Source of the DNA: Acetobacter garciniae
Lineage (GTDB): Bacteria; Pseudomonadota; Alphaproteobacteria; Acetobacterales; Acetobacteraceae
Assembly (NCBI RefSeq): GCF_017377735.1
Contig: NZ_JAFVMH010000002.1
Coordinates: forward strand, 248,001 to 312,000
Reading direction: 5' to 3'
DNA: 64,000 nucleotides
Each line of letters begins with the position of its first letter. Position 1 is the stretch's first letter. Both the position numbers and the translations under genes were made by a program. Positions 1-10,005 of this stretch are shown here, piece after piece. The notes below the pieces were generated by a model, which ran no database searches, was not told the origin of the DNA, and was given only the letters and a program-made list of their open reading frames with translations.

Positions 1-224
1 AACACACCCACAAAGCCGATGGCCTGTTCGGCGATACTGGTGGCATTGAACAGCGCGTTGAGTGCGCCGATCACGATAATGCCGTGAATGAAGTTCGAGC
101 CTGACATCAGCGGCGTATGCAGGATGGAGGGCACGCGGCTGATCACGACATAGCCCGTGAAGGCGGCCAGCATGAAAATATACAGGGCAATGACAAAGGT
201 CATGGATGTCACGCTCGCCATCAT
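1..224 (-). CDS. pntAB: NAD(P) transhydrogenase subunit alpha part 2 (PntA2/PntAB), C-terminus off the window
   Basis: This is the small membrane subunit of the proton-translocating transhydrogenase, which couples proton entry to hydride transfer from NADH to NADP+. The visible N-terminal 74 residues are hydrophobic and contain the family signature around 'RVPSILHTPLMSGSNF', typical of the first transmembrane helices of the split alpha subunit. The start ATG at 224 overlaps the pntAA stop codon (ATGA), which implies translational coupling. The gene runs off the left edge, and pntB would be expected further left. Confidence 0.9.
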   Translation of the reverse strand, partial: MMASVTSMTFVIALYIFMLAAFTGYVVISRVPSILHTPLMSGSNFIHGIIVIGALNALFNATSIAEQAIGFVGV

Positions 225-1369
225 GCGTTCTCCGCCGGGCTGCCTTCGACCAACAGCCTTGCGGCGTCGTTCGTAATGGCCCCGTCATGGGTCAGGGTGG
301 TGCCGGTTATGACGGCATCGGTAAAATCAGGGGCGAGCGTGCCGTCATGCACGACCTGTTCGAGCAGGGCGTAAATGTTCTTGGCGTAAAGCTCGCTCGC
401 CTGCGCCGCCAGGCAGGAGGGCAGGTTGGTGGGGCCGACCAGTGTCACCGGGCCAATCTTCACCACCTCACCCGCCTGCGCGCCTTCGCAGTTGCCCCCG
501 CTGGGTGCGCCCATGTCCACCACGACAGAGCCTTCCTTCATGGCGGCAAGCTGGGCGGCATCGATCAGGCGCGGGGCGCGGCGGCCGGGTATTGCCGCGG
601 TGGTGATGATCATGTCCGCCTGGGCGATATGCTGGCTCAGCACCGCGCGGACCTTGGCTTTTTCCTCATCCGTCAGTTCGCGGGCGTAGCCGCCGGCGCC
701 CGTGGCATCCACACCGGTATCGACGAACTTGGCCCCGACCGAGGCCGCCTGTTCGCGCGTTTCGGGGCGTACGTCATACCCTTCGCAGATCGCGCCCAGC
801 CGGTGGGCCGTGGCCAAAGCCTGCAAGCCCGCAACCCCAAGCCCCATGACCAGCACCCGGGCCGCGCGGAGCGAGCCCACGGCGGTTGTCATCATCGGCA
901 GGATCTTCTGCATGTGCACGCTGCCCAGCAGGGGCGCGTAATAACCCGCAAGGGCCGCCTGGCTGGACAGCGCGTCCATGGCCTGCGCCCGGCTGATGCG
1001 CGGGATCATTTCCATGGCGAAGGTGGTGATCCGCCCGTCGCGCAGGGCTTTGACAAGCTCGGGCTGGTTCTGCGCGTAAATGAAGGATACCAGCAGGCTG
1101 CCCGGCTTCATGGCCCTGATTGTCTCTATGGCGGGTGGCTGCACGGACAGGACGATATCCGCCCCGCCCACCAGGGCCGGAATGTCCGCAACCAGGCTTA
1201 TCCCTGCCTTGGCGTAGGTATTGTCGGGGTAGGTGGCCGCGGTTCCGGCACCTTGCTGGGCGACAAGGCTTGCCCCCAGCTTGGCCAGGCGCTGGGCCAC
1301 GGCGGGGATCATGGAAACCCGTTTTTCATCGGGCTGGGTTTCCTTGAGGATGGCGATTGTAAGGCTCAC
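221..1369 (-). CDS. pntAA: NAD(P) transhydrogenase subunit alpha part 1 (PntAA)
   Basis: This is the soluble NAD(H)-binding domain I of the energy-linked transhydrogenase. The protein has the expected alanine dehydrogenase/PNT fold: an N-terminal ETQPDEKRVSMIP-type segment and a Rossmann glycine motif, VLVMGLGVAGLQA, in the middle. The reading frame is open to 1471, but homologues begin at the (M)SLTIAILKE segment, so I chose the GTG at 1369. This gives 382 aa, close to the usual length of about 380. It is the first gene of a pntAA-pntAB operon. In acetic acid bacteria such an enzyme could balance NADPH from oxidative sugar metabolism; that role is inference. Confidence 0.9.
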   Translation of the reverse strand: MSLTIAILKETQPDEKRVSMIPAVAQRLAKLGASLVAQQGAGTAATYPDNTYAKAGISLVADIPALVGGADIVLSVQPPAIETIRAMKPGSLLVSFIYAQNQPELVKALRDGRITTFAMEMIPRISRAQAMDALSSQAALAGYYAPLLGSVHMQKILPMMTTAVGSLRAARVLVMGLGVAGLQALATAHRLGAICEGYDVRPETREQAASVGAKFVDTGVDATGAGGYARELTDEEKAKVRAVLSQHIAQADMIITTAAIPGRRAPRLIDAAQLAAMKEGSVVVDMGAPSGGNCEGAQAGEVVKIGPVTLVGPTNLPSCLAAQASELYAKNIYALLEQVVHDGTLAPDFTDAVITGTTLTHDGAITNDAARLLVEGSPAENA

Positions 1370-1869
1370 TTTGGGTTCTGATCCGCTCTGGCGGTAAAAC
1401 AGCACAGGAAACACGCGCTGGAAGGGGGCCTGAGCCTGAACGCCCCCCGGCCGCGCGCGTTTCATGATCACACCGCGTGCTGTTTTTTTTGCTGTTTTTG
1501 CCGCGCTGATTGTGTTGAAACCATGATTGTTACAACAAGCACCGGAAGCGGCTCAATATTTTTTTTGTTTTCGTATAGAACCTAGTTGCGTTGCCTATGA
1601 ATGGGGCACACATCGGAGGGTGGCAGTGCGGGTTCGCGGGTGCCGGACCGGGGTGCCGCCCCAGAGTCCTCCGGCAGGGCGGGTGCGCCGTCGCGACCGA
1701 GTCCCCCCAGCATCGGGCACGAGTCGGGGGGCGGGGTGGCTTGGCTGTGCCCCGCCGGGCGCATGGTGCGGGGCAATTCCCTTTGCGGGGGGAATCGTCT
1801 AGGGTCTGCGGCCAAATCATCCGGCCTCGTCGCGGGCCGGTATCATCACGAGATCGGAAAAGGTGGATC
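1370..1869. other. Divergent intergenic region between pntAA and asd (about 500 bp)
   Basis: This stretch separates the leftward pnt operon from asd and should hold both promoters. It contains an AT-rich block around 1555-1590 (CTCAATATTTTTTTTG followed by TATAGA), which is the most promoter-like part for asd. A GC-rich hairpin (GGCGGGG ... CCCCGCC) lies near 1731-1760. Short open frames on both strands lack ribosome sites or recognisable content, so I do not call a gene. Confidence 0.5.
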
Positions 1870-2892
1870 ATGGGTTATCGGGTTGCTGTCGTGGGTGCCA
1901 CGGGCGCAGTGGGGAGGGAAATCCTCAAGACATTGGCCGAACGGGAATTCCCGGTGGACGATATCGTGGCGCTCGCCTCCCCCCGTTCGGCGGGGCGCGA
2001 GGTGTCGTTCGGCAACCGGGTCCTGAAGGTGCAGAACCTGGAAACCTTCGATTTCAAGGGCTGGGATATCGGCCTGTTTTCCCCCGGTGCGTCCGTGTCC
2101 GCCAAGTATGCGCCCATCGCCGCCAAGGCGGGCTGCATCGTGATCGACAATACGTCCCACTTCCGCATGGACCCCGATGTGCCGCTGGTGGTGCCCGAGG
2201 TGAACCCGCTGGCACTCAAGGGGGCCAAGCGCGGCATTATTGCCAATCCGAATTGTTCCACCATCCAGATGGTGGTCGCCCTCAAGCCGTTGCACGACCT
2301 GTTCACGCTCAAGCGCGTGGTGGTGGCCACCTATCAGGCGGTATCGGGTGCGGGCAAGGACGGCATGGACGAACTGTTTGCACAGACGCGCGGCAGTTTC
2401 GTGAACGATCCGCCCAAGATCGAGCAGTTCCAGAAGCAGATCGCCTTCAACTGCATTCCCCAGATCGACCGCTTCATGGATGACGGCGCCACCAAGGAAG
2501 AGTGGAAGATGCGAGTCGAGACCAGGAAGATTCTCGACCCCGAGGTGGAAGTGCAGGCCACCTGCGTGCGCGTGCCCGTGTTTGTCGGCCATTCCGAGGC
2601 GATTGTCGCGGAATTTGCCGAACCCGTGGACCTCGAACGGGCGCGCACCGCCCTGCGCGAGGCCGAAGGGGTGATCCTGCTCGACCAGCGCGAGGATGGC
2701 GGCTACGTGACTCCGATCGAATGCGTGGGCGAGGACGCAAGCTACGTTTCACGCCTTCGTGTCGATCCGAGCGTACCCCACGGCCTCGCATTCTGGTGTG
2801 TGTCCGATAACCTGCGGAAAGGGGCCGCTTTGAACGCGGTGCAGATTGCCGAGACCATGATCGCGCTGGACCTTATTCCCGCACACGCCTGA
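1870..2892 (+). CDS. asd: Aspartate-semialdehyde dehydrogenase
   Basis: The enzyme reduces aspartyl-4-phosphate to aspartate semialdehyde with NADPH, the branch point to lysine/diaminopimelate, threonine and methionine. The 340-residue product starts MGYRVAVVGATGAVG, a typical NADP-binding GATGxVG motif. It carries the catalytic cysteine in ANPNCSTIQMV and the QAVSGAG segment of the family. The ATG at 1870 is preceded by AGGTGG at 1861-1866, so I prefer it over the open frame extending to 1591. It stands alone, downstream of a long intergenic region. Confidence 0.96.
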   Translation: MGYRVAVVGATGAVGREILKTLAEREFPVDDIVALASPRSAGREVSFGNRVLKVQNLETFDFKGWDIGLFSPGASVSAKYAPIAAKAGCIVIDNTSHFRMDPDVPLVVPEVNPLALKGAKRGIIANPNCSTIQMVVALKPLHDLFTLKRVVVATYQAVSGAGKDGMDELFAQTRGSFVNDPPKIEQFQKQIAFNCIPQIDRFMDDGATKEEWKMRVETRKILDPEVEVQATCVRVPVFVGHSEAIVAEFAEPVDLERARTALREAEGVILLDQREDGGYVTPIECVGEDASYVSRLRVDPSVPHGLAFWCVSDNLRKGAALNAVQIAETMIALDLIPAHA

Positions 2893-3030
2893 GTGAGAAT
2901 CCCCCCCCTCTCGGTGTCGTGTTGACCCGCTGAATTGACCGCCGGAAGGGGCGGGGCGTAGGACAAAACGATGCAAACCCGCCGGGCGTGGTTCCGGCGG
3001 GGTGACAGAAGACGGGGTACGAGGCTCACA

Positions 3031-3504
3031 ATGCAGGATATCCGCAAGGCCCTCTATGTAGGGAGCCGAAGTGACGGCACGTTGATCGAGCGGCCCATGT
3101 CGCCGCATCTGCAGGTCTACCGTTACCGACTTTCCATGGTTCTTTCGATTTCGAACCGTATCACGGGTGTGATCGCCACCGCCGGGGCCGCCCTTGGCGT
3201 GTTCTGGCTGGGGGCCGCCGCCAAGGGGCCCAAGGCCTTCGCCACGGCGCGCAAGGTTACGGGCAACCCGCTGGGCCAGCTTGTGCTGGTCGGCTGGCTG
3301 GCATCGGTCATCTACCACACCGTGGGCGGGGTTCGCCATCTCATCTGGGATTGCGGCCACCGCTACGACAAGGAAGAGCTGAACAAGGACGGCCCGGTCG
3401 CCGTTGGTGTGGCGGTCGGGGCCAGCACGGTGCTGGCGTCGGCACTGCTATGCGTGGCCGCGTGCCGCCGGTCCCGTCGGGCCAAAGCAGGGAAGGCAGT
3501 CTGA
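3031..3504 (+). CDS. sdhC: Succinate dehydrogenase cytochrome b556 subunit
   Basis: This is one of two membrane anchors of complex II, which binds heme b and ubiquinone. The 157-residue protein has the SdhC hallmark RPMSPHLQVYR near residue 25, then three hydrophobic segments, with a likely heme-ligand histidine in HTVGGVRHLIWD. The open frame extends upstream to 2971, but the conserved region and the GAGG at 3021 favour the ATG at 3031. It is the first gene of sdhCDAB; sdhD begins one base after its stop. Confidence 0.93.
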   Translation: MQDIRKALYVGSRSDGTLIERPMSPHLQVYRYRLSMVLSISNRITGVIATAGAALGVFWLGAAAKGPKAFATARKVTGNPLGQLVLVGWLASVIYHTVGGVRHLIWDCGHRYDKEELNKDGPVAVGVAVGASTVLASALLCVAACRRSRRAKAGKAV

Positions 3505-3505
3505 G

Positions 3506-3919
3506 ATGAATGCGTCTGTTCCTCATATCGAGACCATGCGTTCCCAGCTTGGGCGCGCGCGCGGGCTGGGTGCGGGTCATTCCGGCGTCGGCCACTGGTG
3601 GGCCGAACGCACGTCGGCGGCGACCCTCCTGCCCCTTTCCACCTGGTTCGTCGTGCAGATGTTCCGCCTTGGCGGCGCCGACCATGCCGAGGTGGTCAAA
3701 TGGGGCGGCAAGCCTCTCAACGCCACCATGATGGCGGCACTGATCATTACCACGTTCTACCACGCCCAGGTCGGGTTGCAGGTCATCGTGGATGATTACG
3801 TGCATGGCAAGGCCCATGTGCCTGCCCGCCTTCTGGTCAAGATCGGCACTTCGCTCCTGGGGCTCCTGGGCGTGTTCGCCGTGATCAAGCTGGTGGCAAG
3901 CAGCAGCTCGGCGAAATAA
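3506..3919 (+). CDS. sdhD: Succinate dehydrogenase hydrophobic membrane anchor subunit
   Basis: This is the second membrane anchor of complex II. The 137-residue protein has three hydrophobic segments and the SdhD-type HAQVGLQVIVDDYVHG motif near residue 90, which contributes to heme and quinone binding. The start ATG at 3506 directly follows the sdhC stop and has GGAAGG at 3491-3496. The C-terminus is hydrophobic and ends in a short serine/lysine tail. Identity is clear from position and motif. Confidence 0.92.
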   Translation: MNASVPHIETMRSQLGRARGLGAGHSGVGHWWAERTSAATLLPLSTWFVVQMFRLGGADHAEVVKWGGKPLNATMMAALIITTFYHAQVGLQVIVDDYVHGKAHVPARLLVKIGTSLLGLLGVFAVIKLVASSSSAK

Positions 3920-4032
3920 CCGGGCCTTCACCACCGAACCGAGAATGATGTGCCGCTGTCGGGCAGGCCGGATACGCGGCGGCATGAACCTGAACGACTG
4001 ACAGGCCGAACGCACATGGGAGCGCCGTCACG

Positions 4033-5844
4033 ATGAATGCCAATTCCTCTCCTTCAAGGGGAGCTTACAGGATTGTTGACCACGCATATGACGTGGTGGT
4101 TGTAGGTGCGGGCGGGTCAGGCCTGCGCGCGACACTGGGCATGGGGGCCGCAGGGCTGAGCACTGCGTGCGTCACCAAGGTTTTCCCCACCCGTAGCCAC
4201 ACCGTGGCGGCCCAAGGTGGCATCGGTGCCTCCCTGGGCAACATGGCCGAGGATAACTGGCGCTGGCATATGTACGACACCGTCAAGGGGTCGGACTGGC
4301 TGGGTGACCAGGACGCCATCGAATTCATGGTCCGCGAGGCGGTGCCCGCGGTGCAGGAACTCGAACATTTCGGCGTTCCGTTCTCCCGCACGGAAGAGGG
4401 CAAGATCTACCAGCGCCCCTTCGGCGGCCATATGAGCGATTTCGGCAAGGCCCCGGTGCCGCGTGCCTGCGCCGCCGCCGACCGCACGGGCCATGCCATC
4501 CTGCACACGCTGTACCAGCAGTGCCTGAAGCATAATGTCGAATTCTTTGTCGAATACTTCGCCATCGACCTGATCATGGATGACGAAGGGGCGTGTCGTG
4601 GCGTCATGGCCTGGTGCCAGGATGACGGCACCATTCACCGCTTCAACGCCAAGATGGTCGTGCTGGCCACGGGCGGTTACGGCCGCGCCTACCAGTCCTG
4701 CACATCCGCGCATACCTGCACGGGTGACGGCAACGGCATGGTCATGCGCGCGGGCCTGCCCACGCAGGATATGGAATTCGTGCAGTTCCACCCCACCGGC
4801 ATCTATCCGGCAGGCTGCCTGCTGACCGAAGGCTGCCGTGGCGAAGGTGGTTACCTGACCAATTCCGAAGGCGAACGCTTCATGGAGCGTTATGCCCCCA
4901 CCGCGAAAGACCTCGCCTCGCGCGATGTCGTGTCGCGCGCCATGACCATCGAAATCAAGGAAGGCCGTGGCTGTGGTCCCAAGAAGGACCACATCATGAT
5001 GCATCTGGAACATCTGGGTTCCGATCTGCTGCATGAACGCCTGCCGGGCATTCTTGAAACATCGCGCATCTTCGCGGGTGTGGATGTGACCAAGGAACCG
5101 GTGCCGGTGCTGCCGACCGTGCATTACAACATGGGCGGCATTCCCACCAATATACACGGCGAAGTGGTCCGCCCCACGGCGGAAAACCCCGATGCCGTCG
5201 TGCCCGGGCTGATGGCCGTGGGTGAAGCGGCCTGCGTGTCCGTGCATGGTGCGAACCGCCTGGGCACCAATTCCCTGCTCGACCTGATCGTGTTCGGTCG
5301 TGCGGCCTCGCGCCGGGCGGCGGAAGTCGTCAAGAAGGCCGATTTCGTCCGTCCGCTGCCAGCCGGCGCGGGTGAATTCGCGCTCGATCGCCTGGACAAG
5401 CTGCGTTACGCCAAGGGCGGCACCAAGGTTTCGGCCATGCGTGAACGCCTCCAGCGCGACATGCAGACCCACGCAGCCGTGTTCCGCACGGAAGAAAGCC
5501 TGCAGGAAGGTGTCGACAAGATCCGTGAGATCTGGGGCGGGGTCGGCGACATTTCCGTTTCCGATACGTCACTGATCTGGAACAGCGATCTGATGGAAGC
5601 GCTGGAGTTTGAAAACCTCCTGGCCAACGCCACGGCCACGCTGGAAAGCGGTCTGGCCCGGCACGAAAGCCGTGGTGCCCATGCGCGGGACGACTTCCCC
5701 GATCGTGATGACAAGGAATGGCTCAAGCATTCCGTATCCTGGCTGGATGACAAGGGCGGCGTGAAGCTGACCTACCGTCCGGTGCACATGAGGACCCTGA
5801 CCGATGAGGTCGAGGTCTTCCCGCCCAAAAAGCGCGTTTACTGA
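4033..5844 (+). CDS. sdhA: Succinate dehydrogenase flavoprotein subunit
   Basis: This catalytic subunit of complex II oxidises succinate to fumarate with covalently bound FAD. The 603-residue protein shows the FAD-binding [13 protein letters not shown] motif (residues 21-33). The histidine for covalent flavin attachment is H56 in [10 protein letters not shown]. Active-site segments include HPTGIYPAG and the [13 protein letters not shown] flavin region. Length is normal for SdhA. It lies 113 bp after sdhD and 24 bp before sdhB. Confidence 0.98.
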   Translation: MNANSSPSRGAYRIVDHAYDVVVVGAGGSGLRATLGMGAAGLSTACVTKVFPTRSHTVAAQGGIGASLGNMAEDNWRWHMYDTVKGSDWLGDQDAIEFMVREAVPAVQELEHFGVPFSRTEEGKIYQRPFGGHMSDFGKAPVPRACAAADRTGHAILHTLYQQCLKHNVEFFVEYFAIDLIMDDEGACRGVMAWCQDDGTIHRFNAKMVVLATGGYGRAYQSCTSAHTCTGDGNGMVMRAGLPTQDMEFVQFHPTGIYPAGCLLTEGCRGEGGYLTNSEGERFMERYAPTAKDLASRDVVSRAMTIEIKEGRGCGPKKDHIMMHLEHLGSDLLHERLPGILETSRIFAGVDVTKEPVPVLPTVHYNMGGIPTNIHGEVVRPTAENPDAVVPGLMAVGEAACVSVHGANRLGTNSLLDLIVFGRAASRRAAEVVKKADFVRPLPAGAGEFALDRLDKLRYAKGGTKVSAMRERLQRDMQTHAAVFRTEESLQEGVDKIREIWGGVGDISVSDTSLIWNSDLMEALEFENLLANATATLESGLARHESRGAHARDDFPDRDDKEWLKHSVSWLDDKGGVKLTYRPVHMRTLTDEVEVFPPKKRVY

Positions 5845-5868
5845 TCTGCCGGGCAAAGGGAGGCGAAC

Positions 5869-6651
5869 ATGGTCGAACTCAGACTGCCACGTAACAGCAC
5901 TATCGGGATAGGCAAGACCTTTCCCGCGCCGGCCGGTGCAAAGAACGTCAAGACATTCCGGATCTACCGCTGGTCCCCGGATGACGGCAAAAACCCGGTC
6001 ATCGACATCTACGAACTGGACCTCGATACATTCGGGCCCATGGTTCTTGACGCGATTATCCACATCAAGAACGAGGTGGACCCCACGCTGACCTTCCGGC
6101 GGTCCTGCCGCGAGGGGATCTGCGGGTCCTGCGCCATGAATATCGATGGCGAGAACACGCTTGCGTGCCTCAAGCCGATCAAGAGCATCGAAGGCGACGT
6201 GCGGATCTATCCGCTGCCGCACATGCCCATCGTCAAGGACCTGGTTTCCAACCTTGACGGGGCCTATGCACAGCTCCGCGCCATCCAGCCCTGGATGAAG
6301 TCCGACAGTGCGCCCCCGCCCGATGGCGAACGCCGCCAGAGCATCGAGGAACGCGCCAAGCTGGACGGCATGTGGGAATGCATTCTGTGCTTCTGCTGCA
6401 CCACGTCCTGCCCGTCCTACTGGTGGAACGGCGACCGCTACCTGGGCCCGGCCGTGCTGCTGGCCGCCTATCGGTGGATTGCCGACAGCCGCGACGAGCA
6501 CACGGGCGAACGCCTGGACGAACTGGAAGATACGTTCAAGCTCTATGCGTGCCGCACCATCATGAACTGCACGCAGACCTGCCCCAAGGGCCTGAACCCG
6601 GCCAAGGCCATCGGCCGGATCAAGGAACTGCAGATCGAGCGCAAGCTCTAG
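5869..6651 (+). CDS. sdhB: Succinate dehydrogenase iron-sulfur subunit
   Basis: This subunit passes electrons from FAD to quinone through three Fe-S clusters. The 260-residue protein carries the [2Fe-2S] ligands in [13 protein letters not shown] and a downstream cysteine, and the [4Fe-4S]/[3Fe-4S] ligands in [16 protein letters not shown] and [13 protein letters not shown]. The start has GGGAGG just upstream (5859-5864). It is the last gene of the operon and is followed by a strong intrinsic terminator. Confidence 0.98.
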   Translation: MVELRLPRNSTIGIGKTFPAPAGAKNVKTFRIYRWSPDDGKNPVIDIYELDLDTFGPMVLDAIIHIKNEVDPTLTFRRSCREGICGSCAMNIDGENTLACLKPIKSIEGDVRIYPLPHMPIVKDLVSNLDGAYAQLRAIQPWMKSDSAPPPDGERRQSIEERAKLDGMWECILCFCCTTSCPSYWWNGDRYLGPAVLLAAYRWIADSRDEHTGERLDELEDTFKLYACRTIMNCTQTCPKGLNPAKAIGRIKELQIERKL

Positions 6652-6683
6652 ACCACGCGGCCGTTCTTTCGGCTTCGTGTTAC

Positions 6684-6720
6684 AAAAGCCCGGCATGGCG
6701 CAGGTCATGCCGGGCTTTTT
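6684..6720 (+). terminator. Intrinsic terminator of sdhCDAB
   Basis: A near-perfect stem AAAAGCCCGGCATG / CATGCCGGGCTTTTT closes an 8-base loop and ends in a T-run, 32 bp after the sdhB stop. The upstream A-run suggests it could also work in reverse, but no gene converges here. Confidence 0.93.
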
Positions 6721-6843
6721 GTGCCTGTCAGCCCCAAGGGGCCATGGGCTGGCGCATGCCCTTGCGGGTGACGGGCATTGACGCGCCCTGCGGGAAATGA
6801 AACATGTCGGGACTTGTTTCCATGAAAGACATGAGGGCTTTGC

Positions 6844-7506
6844 GTGTTTGACGGCCATCTTTCTTCTTTTTCGGGCCGTACAAGGGCGTGGGCGGACAGT
6901 CTCTTTGTCGACCATGCGGTCTTTCGCCTGGTGTGGACCAATTTCCATGCCGTGATTCCGGGCAAGGTCTACCGGTGCAACCACCCCACCCCGGCCCGGT
7001 TGCGCCAGGCCACACGGGTGCTGGGCCTGCGCACGCTGGTCAACCTGCGCGGACACAGGCAGTGCGGGTCCGACGCGCTGTCACGCCAGGCGGCGCAGGA
7101 TGTCGGGCTGATCCATCTGGACATGGCGTTCGAAAGCCGGGGTGCGCCGCATCGCGACCGGATCCTGCGGTTTGCCAAGCTGTACCAGAATATGGTGTTT
7201 CCCATGCTCATGCACTGCAAGTCGGGTGCGGACAGGGCAGGGCTGGCGTCTGGCCTTGTGATCCTGCTCGAAGGGGGCACCGCCCGGCAGGCGCTGAAGG
7301 AACTGTCCTGGCGGTTCGGGCATTTCAGCCGTTCGCGCACGGGTATTCTCGACGCGTTTTTCCTGCGCTACCAGGCCCAGGCAGAAGGCCGCCTGCCGTT
7401 TCTGGACTGGGTGGCCAATGAATATGACGAAGCCCAGCTTAAAAAGGATTTCGTGGCGGGTGCCCTGTCCTCGTTCCTGAACGATCGGGTCCTGCTGCGG
7501 GAATAA
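6844..7506 (+). CDS. Dual-specificity/tyrosine phosphatase-like protein
   Basis: The 220-residue protein carries a complete cysteine-phosphatase P-loop, H124-C125-KSGAD-R131 (HCX5R), after a GKVYRCNHP segment typical of small DSP-like phosphatases. The general acid aspartate may be D93. No signal peptide is evident, so it is probably cytoplasmic. The start is a GTG at 6844 with GAGGG at 6833-6837; no in-frame ATG precedes it. It sits alone between the sdh terminator and an exporter gene, so the substrate cannot be inferred. Confidence 0.75.
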   Translation: MFDGHLSSFSGRTRAWADSLFVDHAVFRLVWTNFHAVIPGKVYRCNHPTPARLRQATRVLGLRTLVNLRGHRQCGSDALSRQAAQDVGLIHLDMAFESRGAPHRDRILRFAKLYQNMVFPMLMHCKSGADRAGLASGLVILLEGGTARQALKELSWRFGHFSRSRTGILDAFFLRYQAQAEGRLPFLDWVANEYDEAQLKKDFVAGALSSFLNDRVLLRE

Positions 7507-7541
7507 ACGCATCGCGCGTCGTTGGGGAAAAGGGCAGGACC

Positions 7542-8468
7542 ATGGAGCAGGAGCAGACAGCCAGCGCGCCCCACCGGCCGGTGCCCGTCATTGCCGTGTG
7601 TGTTGCGCTTCTGGCGTGGTCCCTGGCTTACCCGCTGGTCAGGCTGGTTCTGCCTTATCTTTCCCCCGTGCCCCTGGCCGCTTTGCGCTACGGGATTGCG
7701 GCTGTTTTTATCCTGGCCTGGCTTGCCAGCACACGCCCCGTCTTGCCGCGCCGGGCGGATATGCCACGTTTTGCGCTCTGTGGCGTGATCGGCATTGCCG
7801 TGTACAATATTCTTTTCAACAGTGGCGAACAGACGATTTCGGCCGGTGCAACCAGCCTGCTGCTGAATATCTCCCCCTTTCTTTCGGCCCTGATCGCGGT
7901 TGTCGTGCTGGGGGAAAAACTCTCCCCGCTGGGGTGGCTTGGCTCGGCTGTCAGTTTTTCAGGCGTTGTCATAATCGGCAGTGGGCAGCCCGGCGGGTTC
8001 AGTTTTGGCGCGGGGGCAACGTATGTGCTGGCGGCGGCCCTGTGTTCGGCCACGTTCTACCTGCTGCAAAAGCCGCTTATCGCGCGGTATGGCGCCCTGA
8101 CCACAACCGCATGGAACCTGCTGCTGGGCGCCATAGCCCTGCTGCCGTGGCTGCCCCAGGCCGTGTTCCAGTTGCAGGGGCACGGGGCATGGCCGTGGTT
8201 CCTGATGCTGCTGCTGGGGCTGTTTCCCGCCGTTGTGGCGTATGCCGCCTGGGCCAAGGTGGTGGGGGAGATCGGTGTCGCCCATTCGGCGGGGTTTCTG
8301 TACCTGCTTTCACCCACCACGCTTGTGGTGTCATTCCTGATGGTGGGTGAAATACCCAGCCTGCGGACAGTGCTGGGTGGTGCGGTAGTGCTGGCCGGTG
8401 TGGCGATGATGCAGCTTTACGGCCGTCCGCGCCCGGTTGCGATAACCCTGCCCCAGGCTGAGCCGTAA
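7542..8468 (+). CDS. EamA/DMT-family permease
   Basis: This is an inner-membrane drug/metabolite transporter, probably an exporter of amino acids or other small metabolites. The 308-residue protein has about ten hydrophobic helices in two EamA repeats. Repeat 1 has 'NILFNSGEQTISAGATSLL' and repeat 2 'AHSAGFLYLLSPTTLVV', both typical of RhaT/EamA proteins. It starts 35 bp after the phosphatase gene with GGGCAGG upstream. Substrate unknown. Confidence 0.85.
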   Translation: MEQEQTASAPHRPVPVIAVCVALLAWSLAYPLVRLVLPYLSPVPLAALRYGIAAVFILAWLASTRPVLPRRADMPRFALCGVIGIAVYNILFNSGEQTISAGATSLLLNISPFLSALIAVVVLGEKLSPLGWLGSAVSFSGVVIIGSGQPGGFSFGAGATYVLAAALCSATFYLLQKPLIARYGALTTTAWNLLLGAIALLPWLPQAVFQLQGHGAWPWFLMLLLGLFPAVVAYAAWAKVVGEIGVAHSAGFLYLLSPTTLVVSFLMVGEIPSLRTVLGGAVVLAGVAMMQLYGRPRPVAITLPQAEP

Positions 8469-8523
8469 AAGTCCCATCGGAACAGTTTTAAAAACTGCCC
8501 GACCACAAACATCGACAAATAAT

Positions 8524-8598
8524 AAAAGTTTTTGGTGAAGCTTTTTTCAAAAAGCTTCAGAAAACATCCCCTTTAAAAAAAGGCGACACCCAAAACTT
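8524..8598 (+). repeat. Double-hairpin interspersed repeat, copy A
   Basis: This is one of four copies of an approximately 80-bp element. Terminal inverted arms (AAAAGTTTTTGG ... CCAAAACTT) enclose two hairpins: GAAGCTTTTT-TC-AAAAAGCTTC and a shorter CCTTT...AAAGG hairpin. It lies between the convergent EamA and pgk genes. The rest of the 310-bp gap holds a small palindrome (CAGTTTTAAAAACTG, 8483-8497) and GC-rich sequence next to pgk, with no gene seen. Confidence 0.9.
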
Positions 8599-8778
8599 CC
8601 ATGAAACCGCTAATTCCGCATGACTGCAGAGGGTGCCGCACGGACTGGCATGGTTCGGGCAGAAGTCCGCAACACCCAGCACTGCATGCCGGGGCCTTCA
8701 GTCACCGCACCGGCCAATGCCCCGCCGCATGAAAGCCGCCCCGGGGTGCGGCCCCAAACACGGCGGGGAAAGCCCGCG

Positions 8779-10005
8779 TCAGATCGGCAGCGTGCGTTCG
8801 AGCGTGGTGCTGATGGCGGTCAGGCCGGGCAGAACCTTGCCTTCAAGCCATTCCAGGAACGCCCCGCCTGCGGTGGAGACATAGGTCATTTCATGCAGGA
8901 CACCGGCATGGCGAAGTGCGGACACCGTATCGCCCCCGCCCGCCACGGTCTTGAGCGCGCCCTTGGCGGTCAGCCGTCCGGCTTCCTGTGCCACGGCGTT
9001 CGTGCCCTCGTCGAAGGGGGGGAGTTCGAACACACCCAGCGGGCCGTTCCACACCAGCGTCTTCAGCGAGGTCAGCTTGCCGTTGAGCAGCTTGACGGTA
9101 TCCGGCCCGACATCAAGCGCCATCCACCCATCGGGAATGGCCGTGACCGGCACGATCTGCGTGGGGGCACCGGCCATGAAGTCGGAGGCAACCACCACGT
9201 CCACCGGCAGCACCAGGTCGCAGTTGCGGGCCTTGGCCTGATCCATGATCCTGCGCGCGGTGTCGAACATTTCCTCTTCCTTGAGGGACTTGCCGACATT
9301 CAACCCCTGGGCTGCAAGGAACGTATTGGCCATGGCCCCGCCAATGGCCAGCATGTCCACTTTTTCCAGCATGTTTTCAAGCAGTTGCAGCTTGGTTGAA
9401 ATCTTGGCCCCGCCAATGATCGCACCGACCGGGCGTTCGGGGTTTTCCAGGGCCGTGTACAGGGCCTCAAGCTCCGCTTCCATCAACCGCCCCCCGAAGG
9501 AGGGCAGATGCGTGGCAACGCCAGCGGTGGAGGCATGGGCACGGTGCGCGGCAGAAAACGCATCGTTCACATAGACATCGCCCAGGCGTGCAAGGGCTGC
9601 TGCCATGTCGGGGTCGTTCTTTTCCTCCCCCGGCTGGAAACGGGTGTTTTCCAGCAAAAGTACTTCGCCGTCCTTGAGCGAGCGGGTAGCGGCCTCCACC
9701 TCATCGCCCACGCAGTCATGCACGAAGCTGACCGGGCGGCCCAGCGCCGTGGCCAGCGCCGTGGCAATGGGCTGGAGCGAAAGATCGGGCACCACCTTGC
9801 CCTTGGGGCGGTCGAAATGGCTGAGCAGGATCACCCGCCCCCCCTTGTCCGCCAGTTCGCGGATGGTGGGGACAATACGCTCGATCCGGGTCTGGTCGCT
9901 GACCTGCCCGTTCTGCACGGGCACGTTCAGGTCGACACGCACCAGAACGCGCTTGCCCCGGGGGTCAAGGCTGTCGAGTGTGGCGAAGGGAAGGGTCGTG
10001 GCCAT
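8779..10005 (-). CDS. pgk: Phosphoglycerate kinase
   Basis: The enzyme transfers phosphate between 1,3-bisphosphoglycerate and ADP. The 408-residue product has the N-terminal VRVDLNVP motif, a substrate-binding SHFDRPKGK segment, the hinge/lid region [13 protein letters not shown], and the C-terminal [12 protein letters not shown] nucleotide loop. The ATG at 10005 shares a base with the gap stop (TAATG), so the two genes are translationally coupled. The upstream open frame to 10059 lies inside gap and is not used. Confidence 0.97.
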   Translation of the reverse strand: MATTLPFATLDSLDPRGKRVLVRVDLNVPVQNGQVSDQTRIERIVPTIRELADKGGRVILLSHFDRPKGKVVPDLSLQPIATALATALGRPVSFVHDCVGDEVEAATRSLKDGEVLLLENTRFQPGEEKNDPDMAAALARLGDVYVNDAFSAAHRAHASTAGVATHLPSFGGRLMEAELEALYTALENPERPVGAIIGGAKISTKLQLLENMLEKVDMLAIGGAMANTFLAAQGLNVGKSLKEEEMFDTARRIMDQAKARNCDLVLPVDVVVASDFMAGAPTQIVPVTAIPDGWMALDVGPDTVKLLNGKLTSLKTLVWNGPLGVFELPPFDEGTNAVAQEAGRLTAKGALKTVAGGGDTVSALRHAGVLHEMTYVSTAGGAFLEWLEGKVLPGLTAISTTLERTLPI

